Assembly: GCA_023663225.1 (NCBI GenBank)
Contig: JAMPHU010000024.1
Coordinates: forward strand, 1-41,107
Source: Candidatus Gastranaerophilales bacterium
GTDB lineage: Bacteria; Bacillota; Clostridia; Lachnospirales; Lachnospiraceae
Length of the DNA: 41,107 nucleotides
Direction of reading: 5' to 3'
Part shown: positions 28,866 through 37,109 of the stretch, one piece after another
How the letters are laid out: each line of letters opens with the position of its first letter
Position numbering within the stretch: position 1 is the stretch's first letter
Translations under genes and position numbers: made by a program
The notes under the pieces: generated by a model
Database searches by the model: none
Seen by the model: only the letters and a program-made list of their open reading frames with translations
Told to the model about the DNA's origin: nothing

Positions 28866-28897
28866 AGCTACCTCCGTATTTTCTAATGATATCTTTC

Positions 28898-28926
28898 ATA
28901 TTACTGACAATGCGGTGAAAAGTCAA
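28898..28926 (-). promoter_or_regulatory. Sigma-A-type promoter for the HPr-like gene
   Basis: Read on the minus strand: TTGACT -35 (28921-28926), a 17-base spacer, TAATAT -10 (28898-28903). The leader to the ATG is about 30 bases. Confidence 0.75.
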
Positions 28927-28959
28927 GGAGAAAAGCGTACAAAAAAAGCGAGGAATCCT

Positions 28960-30336
28960 ATGAAGAATATAGCATTGCATAATCTTGGATGCAAAGTGAA
29001 CTCTTATGAATTGGAAGTAATGCGACAAAAATTGGAGGAAAAAGGATATCATATTGTGCCCTTTGATGAAGTTGCGGATGTTTATGTCATCAATACCTGT
29101 ACGGTGACCAACATTGCAGACAGAAAGAGCAGGCAGATGCTTCATCGGGCAAAGCAAAAGAACCCTGACGCCGTGGTGGTGGCGGTGGGCTGCTATGTAC
29201 AGACCGGCAGAGCAGATTTGGAGAAGGATGAGAGTATTGACCTGGCTGTCGGCAACAACAAAAAAGCACAGTTGGCGGAGATCTTGGAAGCGTATCTGGC
29301 AAAACGGGAGATTCTTGCCGAGAAACAGGATAAGACATTAGGAAACACTACTGTCATAGATATTGACCATACAGACGAGTATGAGGAGATGACGCTGAAG
29401 CGGCCCGCAGAACACAGCCGCGCGTACATCAAGATCCAGGACGGCTGTAATCAGTTTTGCACCTATTGCGTCATTCCCTATGCCAGAGGGCGGGTCAGGA
29501 GCAGGCGTGAGGAAGATATTCTCGCTGAAATACGGGGATTGGCCAAGAAGGGCTACAAAGAAGTGGTGTTGACCGGTATTCACATCAGTTCCTACGGGAT
29601 AGACTTTGAGGAAAAGCGAAAAGCGTATGTAGGATGGAGTCGTCTGATCGATCTGGTGGAACGTATCCAAGAGATCGAGGGGATAGAGCGTATCCGTCTG
29701 GGATCCTTGGAACCTCGCATCATTACGGAGGAGGCGGTGGAGCGATTGTCGGTTTTGTCGAAACTCTGCCCGCATTTCCATTTGTCTTTGCAGAGCGGTT
29801 GTGATGAAACACTGAAGCGTATGAATAGACATTACACCACAGGGGAATACTGTCACAGTGTCGAGCTGCTCAGGAAAGCGTTTCCACATCCGGCTATCAC
29901 TACGGATGTGATCGTGGGTTTTCCGGGGGAGACGGAGGAAGAGTTTGCCAGGACAAGAGAGTTTCTAGAGAAAATACAGTTTTATGAGATGCATATTTTC
30001 AAATATTCCAGACGGGAAGGAACCTACGCCGCCCACATGCCAAAACAGGTGGCGGACGCGGTCAAGACGCGGCGGAGCGAGGAACTCTTTTCGTTGGAGC
30101 GAAAGTCCTCTTTGGAATTTCGGAAATACTACATAGGAAAAGAAGTTGAAGTGTTGTTTGAGGAGAACAAGAAGATCGGAAATGCCAATTACCTGGTAGG
30201 CCATACAAAGGATTATGTAAAAGTAGCCGTCTCTGTGGACGATAACCTACAAAAACTCGGTTCGGGGCAGTTGGCGGTTGTTCGGGTGGAGGCCGCGCTG
30301 GCGGAGGATACGCTTTTGGGTATTGAATTTTCCTGA
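28960..30336 (+). CDS. mtaB: tRNA t6A37 methylthiotransferase MtaB
   Basis: A 458-residue radical-SAM enzyme that converts t6A to ms2t6A at position 37 of tRNAs reading ANN codons. The UPF0004 domain holds three cysteines for one Fe-S cluster (NLGCKVNSYE, NTCTVTNIA, VGCYVQ). The radical-SAM motif is DGCNQFCTYCVIP (Cys163, Cys167, Cys170). A C-terminal TRAM domain ends the protein. The HNLGCKVN start is characteristic of MtaB rather than MiaB. ATG 28960 has GAGGA upstream; the longer frame from 28798 runs through the divergent gene. In B. subtilis this gene (yqeV) directly follows rsmE in the dnaK region. Confidence 0.94.
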   Translation: MKNIALHNLGCKVNSYELEVMRQKLEEKGYHIVPFDEVADVYVINTCTVTNIADRKSRQMLHRAKQKNPDAVVVAVGCYVQTGRADLEKDESIDLAVGNNKKAQLAEILEAYLAKREILAEKQDKTLGNTTVIDIDHTDEYEEMTLKRPAEHSRAYIKIQDGCNQFCTYCVIPYARGRVRSRREEDILAEIRGLAKKGYKEVVLTGIHISSYGIDFEEKRKAYVGWSRLIDLVERIQEIEGIERIRLGSLEPRIITEEAVERLSVLSKLCPHFHLSLQSGCDETLKRMNRHYTTGEYCHSVELLRKAFPHPAITTDVIVGFPGETEEEFARTREFLEKIQFYEMHIFKYSRREGTYAAHMPKQVADAVKTRRSEELFSLERKSSLEFRKYYIGKEVEVLFEENKKIGNANYLVGHTKDYVKVAVSVDDNLQKLGSGQLAVVRVEAALAEDTLLGIEFS

Positions 30337-30416
30337 TAAATGAGGTAATATAAGAAATAATAGGTGTTTGCAAATGGTAGCTTGACGGAATATTGGATGC
30401 GAAATGAGAGGAGCTT

Positions 30417-30680
30417 ATGCAGGACTTAGGGAATACACAATACTTTAAAGTGGAATCGGAGCCGGAGACCGGAGTGAAGGTGGTATTGTCCACCGTTTAT
30501 GAGGCTTTGACAGAGAAAGGGTACAATCCTGTAAATCAGATCGTGGGATATATTATGAGCGGGGATCCGACCTACATTACCAGTCACAAGAGCGCCAGGA
30601 GTCTGATTATGAAAGTGGAGCGGGACGAGCTGGTGGAGGAGCTGTTGACGGAGTATATCAACAACAATAACTGGCAGTAG
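30417..30680 (+). CDS. ireB: IreB family regulatory phosphoprotein
   Basis: An 87-residue protein of the former DUF965 family (B. subtilis YrzL). The core [19 protein letters not shown] and [25 protein letters not shown] is almost invariant in the family. In Enterococcus faecalis IreB is phosphorylated on N-terminal threonines by the PASTA kinase IreK and affects cephalosporin resistance; here Thr7 lies in the corresponding short N-terminal segment. ATG 30417 follows GAGAGGAG. It is the first gene of the ireB-ruvX-DUF1292 run, 80 bases after mtaB, with ruvX 10 bases downstream. Confidence 0.93.
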   Translation: MQDLGNTQYFKVESEPETGVKVVLSTVYEALTEKGYNPVNQIVGYIMSGDPTYITSHKSARSLIMKVERDELVEELLTEYINNNNWQ

Positions 30681-30690
30681 GAGGACGCTC

Positions 30691-31149
30691 ATGCGCATTA
30701 TGGGTTTGGATTTCGGCTCTAAGACGGTAGGCGTAGCGGTGAGCGACAGTCTGCTTTTGACTGCACAGGGAGTGGAGATCATACGTCGGAAAGAGGAAAA
30801 TAAGCTGCGTCAGACGCTTGCCAGAATCGAGGCGTTGATCTTAGAGTACGAGGTGGAAGAGCTGGTATTGGGACTGCCCAAGAATATGAACGCTACAGAG
30901 GGCGTCAGAGCGGCGCTTACGGATGAATTTCGGGACAAGTTAGAGCGCAGAACCGGTCTGCCGGTTCATATGTGGGATGAGAGGCTGACCACCGTTGCGG
31001 CGGAAAAAGCCATGATGGAAGCGGGGATTCGCAGAGAGCGCCGCGGGGAATATGTGGACAAGATAGCGGCAGTATTGATCTTGCAGGGCTATCTGGATAG
31101 AAGGAATATGCAGAATGGGCAAGTTGGAGAAGATAACATTCCGTCCTGA
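30691..31149 (+). CDS. ruvX: Putative Holliday junction resolvase RuvX/YqgF
   Basis: A 152-residue RNase H-fold nuclease family member. [16 protein letters not shown] contains the first catalytic Asp (Asp7), [10 protein letters not shown] is the second motif, and MWDERLTT supplies the other acidic residues. YqgF proteins are linked to Holliday junction resolution and, in E. coli, to 16S rRNA 5' end processing. AGGAGG lies six bases before ATG 30691. Its end overlaps the start of the DUF1292 gene by 35 bases. Gene order matches B. subtilis yrzL-yrrK-yrzB. Confidence 0.94.
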   Translation: MRIMGLDFGSKTVGVAVSDSLLLTAQGVEIIRRKEENKLRQTLARIEALILEYEVEELVLGLPKNMNATEGVRAALTDEFRDKLERRTGLPVHMWDERLTTVAAEKAMMEAGIRRERRGEYVDKIAAVLILQGYLDRRNMQNGQVGEDNIPS

Positions 31150-31381
31150 TGGAGAGGAACCGGTAGAGTTTTACGTGTTGGAACAGACCAGGATCGGCGG
31201 CAGCAATTACATCCTGGTGACCGAACTTGAGGAAGAGGACGGAGAGGCGTTGATCTTAAAGGATACTTCCCAGGACGGCGATCCGGAAAGTGTTTTTACT
31301 ATTGTGTCAGATGACGACGAGCTGACGGCGGTGGCCGGCGTATTTGAGAATATGCTGGAGGACGTGGAGCTTGAGCGTTAG
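31115..31381 (+). CDS. DUF1292 domain-containing protein (YrzB-like)
   Basis: An 88-residue acidic protein of the DUF1292 family. The typical core is present: [21 protein letters not shown], then a Glu/Asp-rich stretch and [11 protein letters not shown]. The function is not known. Its conserved place after ruvX in Firmicutes supports the assignment. ATG 31115 lies inside the end of ruvX (35-base overlap), so translation is probably coupled. In several clostridia a fur-type gene follows; here a 161-base leader and rnjA follow instead. Confidence 0.9.
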   Translation: MGKLEKITFRPDGEEPVEFYVLEQTRIGGSNYILVTELEEEDGEALILKDTSQDGDPESVFTIVSDDDELTAVAGVFENMLEDVELER

Positions 31382-31542
31382 TTTGTAAAAAGCAATACAT
31401 AGCGCCAACCTTCGATCTGTACAGGGCGCGGCGACGGTTTTCCCATACGGCATGGCGGAGTGCCGGGAAAGCTTACACAAAAGCCTTGTGACAGTTGTGA
31501 TTGGGGGACTGTGTTATTGCGTGAAAAATGGAGGATATTTGA
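31382..31542 (+). promoter_or_regulatory. Structured leader of rnjA with two hairpins
   Basis: This gap holds two GC-rich hairpins. The first pairs GCGCC (31402-31406) with GGCGC (31425-31429). The second pairs TTTCC plus CGGCA (31439-31452) with TGCCG plus GGAAA (31461-31470), with a four-base bulge on one side. Neither is followed by a T-run, so they are not terminators. The position suggests an mRNA leader or processing site for RNase J; RNase autoregulation through a leader is known for other RNases, and applying it here is inference. No clear promoter was found. Confidence 0.45.
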
Positions 31543-33219
31543 TTGAAGAAGAAAAAAGAGAATAACGGTGGTTCAGGGTTGAAGATCATTCCCCTGGGAG
31601 GGCTGGAACAGATCGGCCTCAACATTACTGCTTTCGAGTACGAAGACAGTATTGTTGTGGTAGACTGTGGCCTGTCTTTTCCGGCGGATGATATGTTGGG
31701 CATCGATCTGGTGATACCTGATGTGACTTACCTGAAAGATAACATTGACAGAGTGAAGGGCTTTATGATCACCCATGGACATGAGGATCATATCGGAGCC
31801 CTGCCCTATGTGCTCAGGGATGTCAATGTACCTATTTATGCGACTCGTCTTACCATGGGGATCATAGAGAATAAGCTAAAAGAGCACAATCTGATGAAGA
31901 GCACAAAGCGCAAGGTGGTCAAGTTTGGCCAGTCTATCAATTTGGGCCAGTTTCGTGTGGAGTTTATTAAGACCAACCACAGTATCGTGGACGCGGCGGC
32001 GCTTGCGATCTATTCGCCTGCGGGGACAGTGGTTCACACGGGAGACTTTAAGGTGGATTACACACCCGTGTACGGAGACGCCATCGATCTGCAGCGCTTT
32101 GCCGAGATCGGTAAAAAGGGAGTGCTGGCGCTGATGTGCGATTCTACCAACGCGGAGAGAGAAGGTTTTACCCCCTCGGAGAAGACGGTGGGCAAGACTT
32201 TTGACACACTTTTTGAGGAGCACAAAAATACCAGAATCTTTGTGGCGACTTTTGCTTCCAATGTGGACAGAGTACAGCAGATCATCAATACTGCTTACAA
32301 ATTTGGCAGAAAGGTGTGCGTAGAGGGACGCAGCATGGTTAATATTATCGAGACCGCCCGAAATTTGGAGTGTATCCAGATACCGGACGATGCATTGATC
32401 GATATTGACCAGATTAAGAATTATCCGGATGAGAAGCAGGTGATTATCACTACGGGCAGCCAGGGCGAGAGTATGGCGGCGTTGAGCCGCATGGCCAACA
32501 ACATGCACCGCAAGATCACAGTGGGGGCAGGGGACACGGTAATTTTCTCTTCTCACCCCATACCGGGCAACGAGAAATCCGTTACAAAGATCATAAACGA
32601 ATTGCTCCGAAAGGGTGCGGATGTGGTGTTCCAGGACGCCCATGTATCAGGGCACGCCTGCCAGGAGGAGATCAAATTGATCTACACCTTGATCCATCCC
32701 AAGTATGCGATACCTGTGCATGGAGAATACAAGCATTTGAAGGCGCAGGCCAAAATTGCAGAGAGTCTTGGCATTGACAAGGAAAATATCTTTATTTTAT
32801 CTTCCGGCGATGTGTTGGAAGTGAGTGAAAATCAGGCCAAAGTGACCGGTAAGGTGCCTGTGGGCGCGATCTTAGTGGACGGCCTGGGCGTTGGAGATGT
32901 AGGAAATGTGGTGCTCCGCGACCGTCAACATTTGGCGGAGGACGGCATTATGATTGTGGTCATGAGTCTGGACAAGGCGAGCGGACAACTGGTGGCGGGC
33001 CCCGATATCGTTTCCAGAGGGTTTGTCTATGTGCGCGAGTCGGATGAACTGATCGAGGAGGCCAGACATACCGTGGATGACGCCGTGCAGGCGTGCCTTG
33101 ACCGCGGCATCACGGATTGGGGCAAACTCAAGACTACCACCAAGGATGTGCTGGGCGATTACGTGTGGAAAAAGACAAAACGTCGTCCGATGATCCTTCC
33201 AATCATTATGGAAGTATAA
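31543..33219 (+). CDS. rnjA: Ribonuclease J
   Basis: A 558-residue metallo-beta-lactamase/beta-CASP ribonuclease with 5'-3' exonuclease and endonuclease activity, central to mRNA decay and rRNA maturation in Firmicutes. The metal-binding motif HGHEDHIG holds His78, His80, Asp82 and His83; further ligands are in VVHTGDFKVD. beta-CASP motifs include TTGSQGE, FSSHPIPGNE and PVHGEYKHL. The start is TTG 31543 with a strong GGAGG eight bases upstream; no ATG with a better site lies nearby and the N-terminus KKKKENNGGSGLKIIPLGG is typical. The non-ATG start may limit expression. Confidence 0.95.
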   Translation: MKKKKENNGGSGLKIIPLGGLEQIGLNITAFEYEDSIVVVDCGLSFPADDMLGIDLVIPDVTYLKDNIDRVKGFMITHGHEDHIGALPYVLRDVNVPIYATRLTMGIIENKLKEHNLMKSTKRKVVKFGQSINLGQFRVEFIKTNHSIVDAAALAIYSPAGTVVHTGDFKVDYTPVYGDAIDLQRFAEIGKKGVLALMCDSTNAEREGFTPSEKTVGKTFDTLFEEHKNTRIFVATFASNVDRVQQIINTAYKFGRKVCVEGRSMVNIIETARNLECIQIPDDALIDIDQIKNYPDEKQVIITTGSQGESMAALSRMANNMHRKITVGAGDTVIFSSHPIPGNEKSVTKIINELLRKGADVVFQDAHVSGHACQEEIKLIYTLIHPKYAIPVHGEYKHLKAQAKIAESLGIDKENIFILSSGDVLEVSENQAKVTGKVPVGAILVDGLGVGDVGNVVLRDRQHLAEDGIMIVVMSLDKASGQLVAGPDIVSRGFVYVRESDELIEEARHTVDDAVQACLDRGITDWGKLKTTTKDVLGDYVWKKTKRRPMILPIIMEV

Positions 33220-33255
33220 GAATATACACCAGCAAAAAGAGGAAACAGATACAGT

Positions 33256-33576
33256 ATGAGTAATGTGAACGATGCGGTAAAACAACTAATCACAGAGATC
33301 CTGCGTTCTGACACTTATCAGGAATACGACTCGCAGCGCAAGCGGGTCGGCAAAGTGCCGGGACTGAAGGAAAAGATTGACGAATACCGCCGCCGCAACT
33401 ATGAGCTGCAGAACAGAAGCGGCTTTGCGTTTGATAAGATCGACCAATTTGCAAAGGAACATGAAAATTTCAGGCAGGATCCCATGGTGTCGGATTTTCT
33501 GGAGGCGGAGCTGGCGTTTTGCCGAATGATGCAGAGAATCAATGTTGACATCACAGCAGCTTTGGATTTTGATTGA
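33256..33576 (+). CDS. YlbF/YmcA family regulator
   Basis: A 106-residue all-helical protein of the YlbF/YmcA (RicF/RicA) family. In B. subtilis YlbF, YmcA and YaaT form the Ric complex, which carries Fe-S clusters and helps RNase Y mature transcripts and steer competence, biofilm and sporulation. The family pattern (YQEYDSQRKRVGKVPGLKEKI, FRQDPMVSDFLEAELAFCRMMQ) is clear. Its place directly after the rnjA gene (36 bases) fits an RNA-processing role, though this is inferred. ATG 33256 is preceded by AGAGGAAAC. Confidence 0.88.
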   Translation: MSNVNDAVKQLITEILRSDTYQEYDSQRKRVGKVPGLKEKIDEYRRRNYELQNRSGFAFDKIDQFAKEHENFRQDPMVSDFLEAELAFCRMMQRINVDITAALDFD

Positions 33577-33607
33577 GAGCCGTTGCAGCGGCAGGATAGG
33601 AGGAGCC

Positions 33608-34012
33608 ATGAAAGCCGGTCGTTTCATTAGCGCCGTTCTGGGCATGATTGTTCGAGTGGTCTTTATTATCGGTGTCATATATGTGATCTACCGTGGAGCA
33701 ACCATTTGTTATGAGTATGGATATCGTATTTTTACGGAACCCGCCGTCTCCGAAGGAGAGGGCAGAACGGTCACACTGACTGTCACAGGCAATGAATCGC
33801 TTATGGAGTTGGGCGAGATGTTTGCGGACAAAGGTTTGGTGCGAGACAGCCGCCTGTTTGTGCTGCAGTACCTTTTTTCCGAGTATCGGGAGGATGTCGT
33901 GCCGGGGACTTTTGAGTTCAGCACAGCTATGACTGCGGAGGAAATGATGGCGGTGATGGCGGCTCCGGCGCAGGACGAAACCCAGGATGAAACCCAGGGA
34001 GGCACCCAATAA
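33608..34012 (+). CDS. Short MltG/YceG-like membrane protein without catalytic domain
   Basis: A 134-residue protein with an N-terminal membrane anchor (about residues 8-30) and one LysM-like/YceG N-terminal module: VTLTVTGNESLMELGEMFADKGLV, then DVVPGTFEFSTAMTAEEMMAVM. It ends in a repeated Gln/Glu/Thr-rich tail (DETQDETQGGTQ). Full MltG proteins exceed 330 residues and have a glycan-cleaving domain with a catalytic Glu; that domain is missing. The position matches B. subtilis yrrL (mltG), just before trmR, so it is the local representative. It may be a reduced, non-catalytic form. ATG 33608 follows ATAGGAGGAGCC. Confidence 0.75.
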   Translation: MKAGRFISAVLGMIVRVVFIIGVIYVIYRGATICYEYGYRIFTEPAVSEGEGRTVTLTVTGNESLMELGEMFADKGLVRDSRLFVLQYLFSEYREDVVPGTFEFSTAMTAEEMMAVMAAPAQDETQDETQGGTQ

Positions 34013-34015
34013 AAT

Positions 34016-34660
34016 ATGATAGTAGATGAAAGAATGGCTGCCTTTATCGATCTGTTAGATAAAGGCAACACTCCTTTTTTAGATGAAATAGAGCGGTTTG
34101 CCAGAGAGACGCAGGTGCCTGTCATCCGCAAATCCACCCAGAGTCTGCTGAAATTTTTATTGGCTTACGCGAAACCTCAGAAAATATTGGAGATTGGCAC
34201 GGCGATCGGTTTTTCCGCGCTGTTGATGAGCGAGTATGCACCGGCCGGATGCCGGATTACCACGATTGAAAAGTACGATAAGCGGATACCGATCGCAAGA
34301 GAACATTTTAAACGCGCGGGGAAAGAGGACGTCATTACGCTTTTGGAAGGTGATGCCGTAGATTGGCTGCATAAATTGGAGGATCATTATGATCTGATCT
34401 TTATGGATGCGGCGAAGGGACAATATATCCGCTTTCTGCCGGATGTGCTGCGGCTGCTGCAAACCGGAGGGCTTTTGCTCTCGGACAATGTGCTGCAGGA
34501 CGGTGATGTGGCGGAGTCGCGGTTTGCCGTCACCAGAAGAAATCGCACGATTCATGCCCGAATGAGAGAATATCTCTATGCATTGAAGCACCATCCACAG
34601 TTGGAAACGTGTATTCTGCCGGTGGGAGATGGTGTGGCGGTGAGCACAAAGTTGAGTTAG
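34016..34660 (+). CDS. trmR: O-methyltransferase, probable tRNA 5-hydroxyuridine methyltransferase TrmR
   Basis: A 214-residue class I SAM methyltransferase. SAM-binding motif I is LEIGTAIGFSALLMSEYAP (about residues 57-75), and metal-binding acidic residues lie in IFMDAAKGQY and LLSDNVLQDG, as in the COMT-like O-methyltransferase 3 family. In B. subtilis the syntenic yrrM (TrmR) makes 5-methoxyuridine from 5-hydroxyuridine at tRNA position 34. The adjacent U32 gene, whose family makes the hydroxyl, supports that role. ATG 34016 has AGGGAGG about 13 bases upstream, a slightly long spacing; ATG 34034 is an alternative. Confidence 0.82.
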   Translation: MIVDERMAAFIDLLDKGNTPFLDEIERFARETQVPVIRKSTQSLLKFLLAYAKPQKILEIGTAIGFSALLMSEYAPAGCRITTIEKYDKRIPIAREHFKRAGKEDVITLLEGDAVDWLHKLEDHYDLIFMDAAKGQYIRFLPDVLRLLQTGGLLLSDNVLQDGDVAESRFAVTRRNRTIHARMREYLYALKHHPQLETCILPVGDGVAVSTKLS

Positions 34661-34754
34661 ACTGCGAGCGGTTTGCGCTGTGTTCGCTGGCGGAAATGGT
34701 GTGGTAAAAGTCAGCGCAGGATGGAGATATAGAAAATAGGAGCGGGAGGCCAGA

Positions 34755-36032
34755 ATGAGCGGTGAGATGCGTAAGAAGCCGGAACTTTTAATGCCGGCGA
34801 GTAGTCTGGAAGTATTGAAAACGGCTGTTATTTATGGCGCGGATGCGGTATACATAGGCGGGGAGGCTTTTGGATTGCGTGCGAAGGCCAAAAACTTTTC
34901 GTTGGAGGAGATGGCGGAGGGAATCGCTTTTGCCCACGCCCATCACGTGAAAGTATATGTCACAGCCAATATCCTGGCCCACAATGAGGATCTGGAAGGC
35001 GCCAGAAAATACTTTGCAGAACTCAAAAACATGAAGCCGTTTCCCGCAGACGCATTGATTATCTCGGATCCCGGCATGTTTACTGTGGCCAGAGAGGTTT
35101 GGCCGGGGGCGGAGCTCCATATCTCCACGCAGGCGAATAACACGAATTATATGACTTATCTGTTTTGGTGGAACCAGGGGGCAAAGCGAGTGGTGTCAGC
35201 CAGAGAGTTGTCTTTGGCGGAGCTGCGCGTCATCAGAGAACACATTCCAAAAGAGATGGAGATTGAAAGTTTTGTACACGGGGCAATGTGTATTTCCTAT
35301 TCGGGCAGATGTCTTTTGAGTAATTATTTCACAGGCAGGGATGCCAACAGGGGAGCCTGTACGCATCCGTGCCGCTGGAAATATGCTTTGGTGGAGGAGG
35401 CCAGGCCGGGAGAGTATCTTCCCGTTTATGAGAACGAGAGGGGGACTTTTCTCTTTAACTCCAAGGATTTGTGCATGATCGAGCATATACCGGAATTGCT
35501 GGAGGCGGGTATCGACAGCCTGAAGGTGGAGGGGCGCATGAAGACCGCGCTGTATGTGGCCACTGTGGCGCGCGCATACAGGCGAGCCATCGATGACTAC
35601 TGTGAATCGGAAGAACTTTACCGTTCCAATATCGAATGGTATCGCGCGGAGATTGCCAAATGTACCAATCGTCAGTTTACCACTGGTTTTTATTTCGGGA
35701 GGCCGGACGAAACTTCGCAAATATACGATAATAGTACTTATATAAAAGAATATGTGTATCTGGGAACGGTACAGGAGATCAAAGAGCAGGCGTCTGCTCC
35801 CCTGGCTCATATTTATCAGCGGAATAAATTTTGTGTGGGCGACGTCATTGAGATTATGGAACCGGATGGAGAAAATCTGTCTGCGACGGTGGAGGCCATC
35901 TATACAGATGAAGGCGAAAATGTGGACAGTGCGCCCCATCCCAAACAATCTCTGTGGATAAAACTGTCCAGAGAAGCCAAGCAAGGGGACTTGCTGCGGG
36001 TCGCAGAGAAAGATGCAAAAATTATTGCTTAA
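34755..36032 (+). CDS. trhP: Peptidase U32 family protein, probable tRNA hydroxylation protein TrhP
   Basis: A 425-residue U32-family protein. The N-terminal TIM-barrel-like region starts ELLMPASSLEVLKTAVIYGADAVYIGG. The family signature ESFVHGAMCISYSGRC leads to GACTHPCRW, giving four cysteines (Cys179, Cys186, Cys202, Cys206) that bind a 4Fe-4S cluster in characterised homologues. Despite the name, B. subtilis YrrN/YrrO and E. coli TrhP act in prephenate-dependent hydroxylation of tRNA U34. The length matches YrrO (TrhP2); a YrrN-type partner is absent, so one protein may serve alone. ATG 34755 follows GGAGCGGGAGG, 94 bases after trmR. Confidence 0.88.
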   Translation: MSGEMRKKPELLMPASSLEVLKTAVIYGADAVYIGGEAFGLRAKAKNFSLEEMAEGIAFAHAHHVKVYVTANILAHNEDLEGARKYFAELKNMKPFPADALIISDPGMFTVAREVWPGAELHISTQANNTNYMTYLFWWNQGAKRVVSARELSLAELRVIREHIPKEMEIESFVHGAMCISYSGRCLLSNYFTGRDANRGACTHPCRWKYALVEEARPGEYLPVYENERGTFLFNSKDLCMIEHIPELLEAGIDSLKVEGRMKTALYVATVARAYRRAIDDYCESEELYRSNIEWYRAEIAKCTNRQFTTGFYFGRPDETSQIYDNSTYIKEYVYLGTVQEIKEQASAPLAHIYQRNKFCVGDVIEIMEPDGENLSATVEAIYTDEGENVDSAPHPKQSLWIKLSREAKQGDLLRVAEKDAKIIA

Positions 36033-36053
36033 TTGGAAATTATCGCCTATAAT
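36025..36053 (+). promoter_or_regulatory. Sigma-A-type promoter for the SDR gene
   Basis: TTGCTT (36025-36030), a 17-base spacer, a perfect TATAAT (36048-36053). The -35 overlaps the stop codon of trhP. A small hairpin, GGCGT-AA-ACGCC (36062-36073), lies in the leader. Confidence 0.75.
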
Positions 36054-36098
36054 ATTTTTGAGGCGTAAACGCCATTGATAGACTAGGAGGTATTTTTC

Positions 36099-36899
36099 AT
36101 GGGTTTTCTAACAGGAAAAACAGCAATCATCACGGGAGCCGGACGAGCAGTCTTAAGTGACGGCCGATGCGGTTCCATAGGTTACGGCATTGCCACCGCC
36201 TATGCGAAAGAGGGAGCTAACATTGTGATCACCGGACGCAATGTCCAGAAGCTTGCGGATGCAAAGGAAGAGCTGGAGCGTCTGCACGGGATTCAAGTGC
36301 TCACGGTTGCGGCTGATGTAAATGCACATGCTGACAATCAGGCTGTAGTGGAGGAAGTGGTCAGGCAGACTATGGAGAAGTTTGGAAGGATCGATGTGCT
36401 GATCAACAATGCACAGGCGTCCGCATCCGGCGTCACTTTGGTGGATCATACCACAGAACAGTTTGACTTGGCGCTTTACTCAGGGTTGTATGCAACCTTT
36501 TATTATATGAAGGCGTGCTATCCTCATCTTGTGGAGACCAAGGGAACCGTGATCAATTTTGCATCCGGCGCAGGACTTTTCGGTAACTATGGACAGTGTG
36601 CATATGCCGCTGCCAAAGAAGGCGTCCGCGGATTGACCAGGGTGGCAGCCACCGAATGGGCCAAGGACGGAGTCAATGTCAACATCATCTGTCCGCTGGC
36701 ATGGACGGCGCAGTTGGAGAACTTCGAGAAGACTTATCCCGATGCGTTCAAGGCGAACGTAAAGATGCCGCCTGCGGGACATTACGGCGACGCTGAGTTG
36801 GAGATCGGAAGAGTTTGCGTTCAACTTGCTTCACCGGATTTCAAGTATATGACGGGAGAGACCATCACGCTGGAAGGCGGTATGGGACAGAGACCATAA
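36099..36899 (+). CDS. SDR family NAD(P)-dependent oxidoreductase
   Basis: A 266-residue classical short-chain dehydrogenase. The catalytic residues are Ser156, Tyr169 and Lys173 (AYAAAKEGV). The C-terminus ends GETITLEGGMGQRP, typical of the family. Two departures stand out. The cofactor motif, usually TGxxxGIG, is stretched to TGAGRAVLSDGRCGSIGYGIA, with about nine extra residues reminiscent of the SIGxGIA motif of enoyl-ACP reductases. The usual NNAG reads NNAQ. The substrate cannot be deduced. Its own promoter and terminator make it a single-gene transcript; the AGGAGG before the ATG suggests strong translation. Confidence 0.88.
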   Translation: MGFLTGKTAIITGAGRAVLSDGRCGSIGYGIATAYAKEGANIVITGRNVQKLADAKEELERLHGIQVLTVAADVNAHADNQAVVEEVVRQTMEKFGRIDVLINNAQASASGVTLVDHTTEQFDLALYSGLYATFYYMKACYPHLVETKGTVINFASGAGLFGNYGQCAYAAAKEGVRGLTRVAATEWAKDGVNVNIICPLAWTAQLENFEKTYPDAFKANVKMPPAGHYGDAELEIGRVCVQLASPDFKYMTGETITLEGGMGQRP

Positions 36900-36907
36900 G
36901 AGAAAGC

Positions 36908-36950
36908 GAAGGGGCTGCTGCACTGATATTTGGTGGGCAGCTTCTTTTTA
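36908..36950 (+). terminator. Rho-independent terminator after the SDR gene
   Basis: GAAG-GG-GCTGC (36908-36918) pairs with GCAGC-TTC (about 36937-36944), followed by TTTTT. It contains a two-base bulge and a large loop. It starts nine bases after the SDR stop. Confidence 0.65.
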
Positions 36951-37001
36951 TAAAAAAATGGCAAAAAACAAGTTTCAACACACTAAAAAGGGCAATTCCT
37001 C

Positions 37002-37030
37002 TTGCGAGAAAAGTAAAAAGATGATATGCT
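37002..37030 (+). promoter_or_regulatory. Promoter for fapA-like and HD-GYP genes
   Basis: TTGCGA (37002-37007), a 17-base spacer, TATGCT (37025-37030), about 80 bases before the FapA-like gene. It shares TTGCGAGAA-N2-GTAAAAA with the promoter at 2885. Confidence 0.55.
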
Positions 37031-37109
37031 AAAAGTACTAGATAAAATTGAGCTTGTAGTTATAAGGCTGAATATTTGACAAAAAAACTCGGACAGGTGG
37101 TTGAGAGTT

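Noticed and set aside
31402-31470. tRNA or known riboswitch in the rnjA leader
   Set aside because: The two hairpins do not form a cloverleaf, and I do not recognise any riboswitch core motif.
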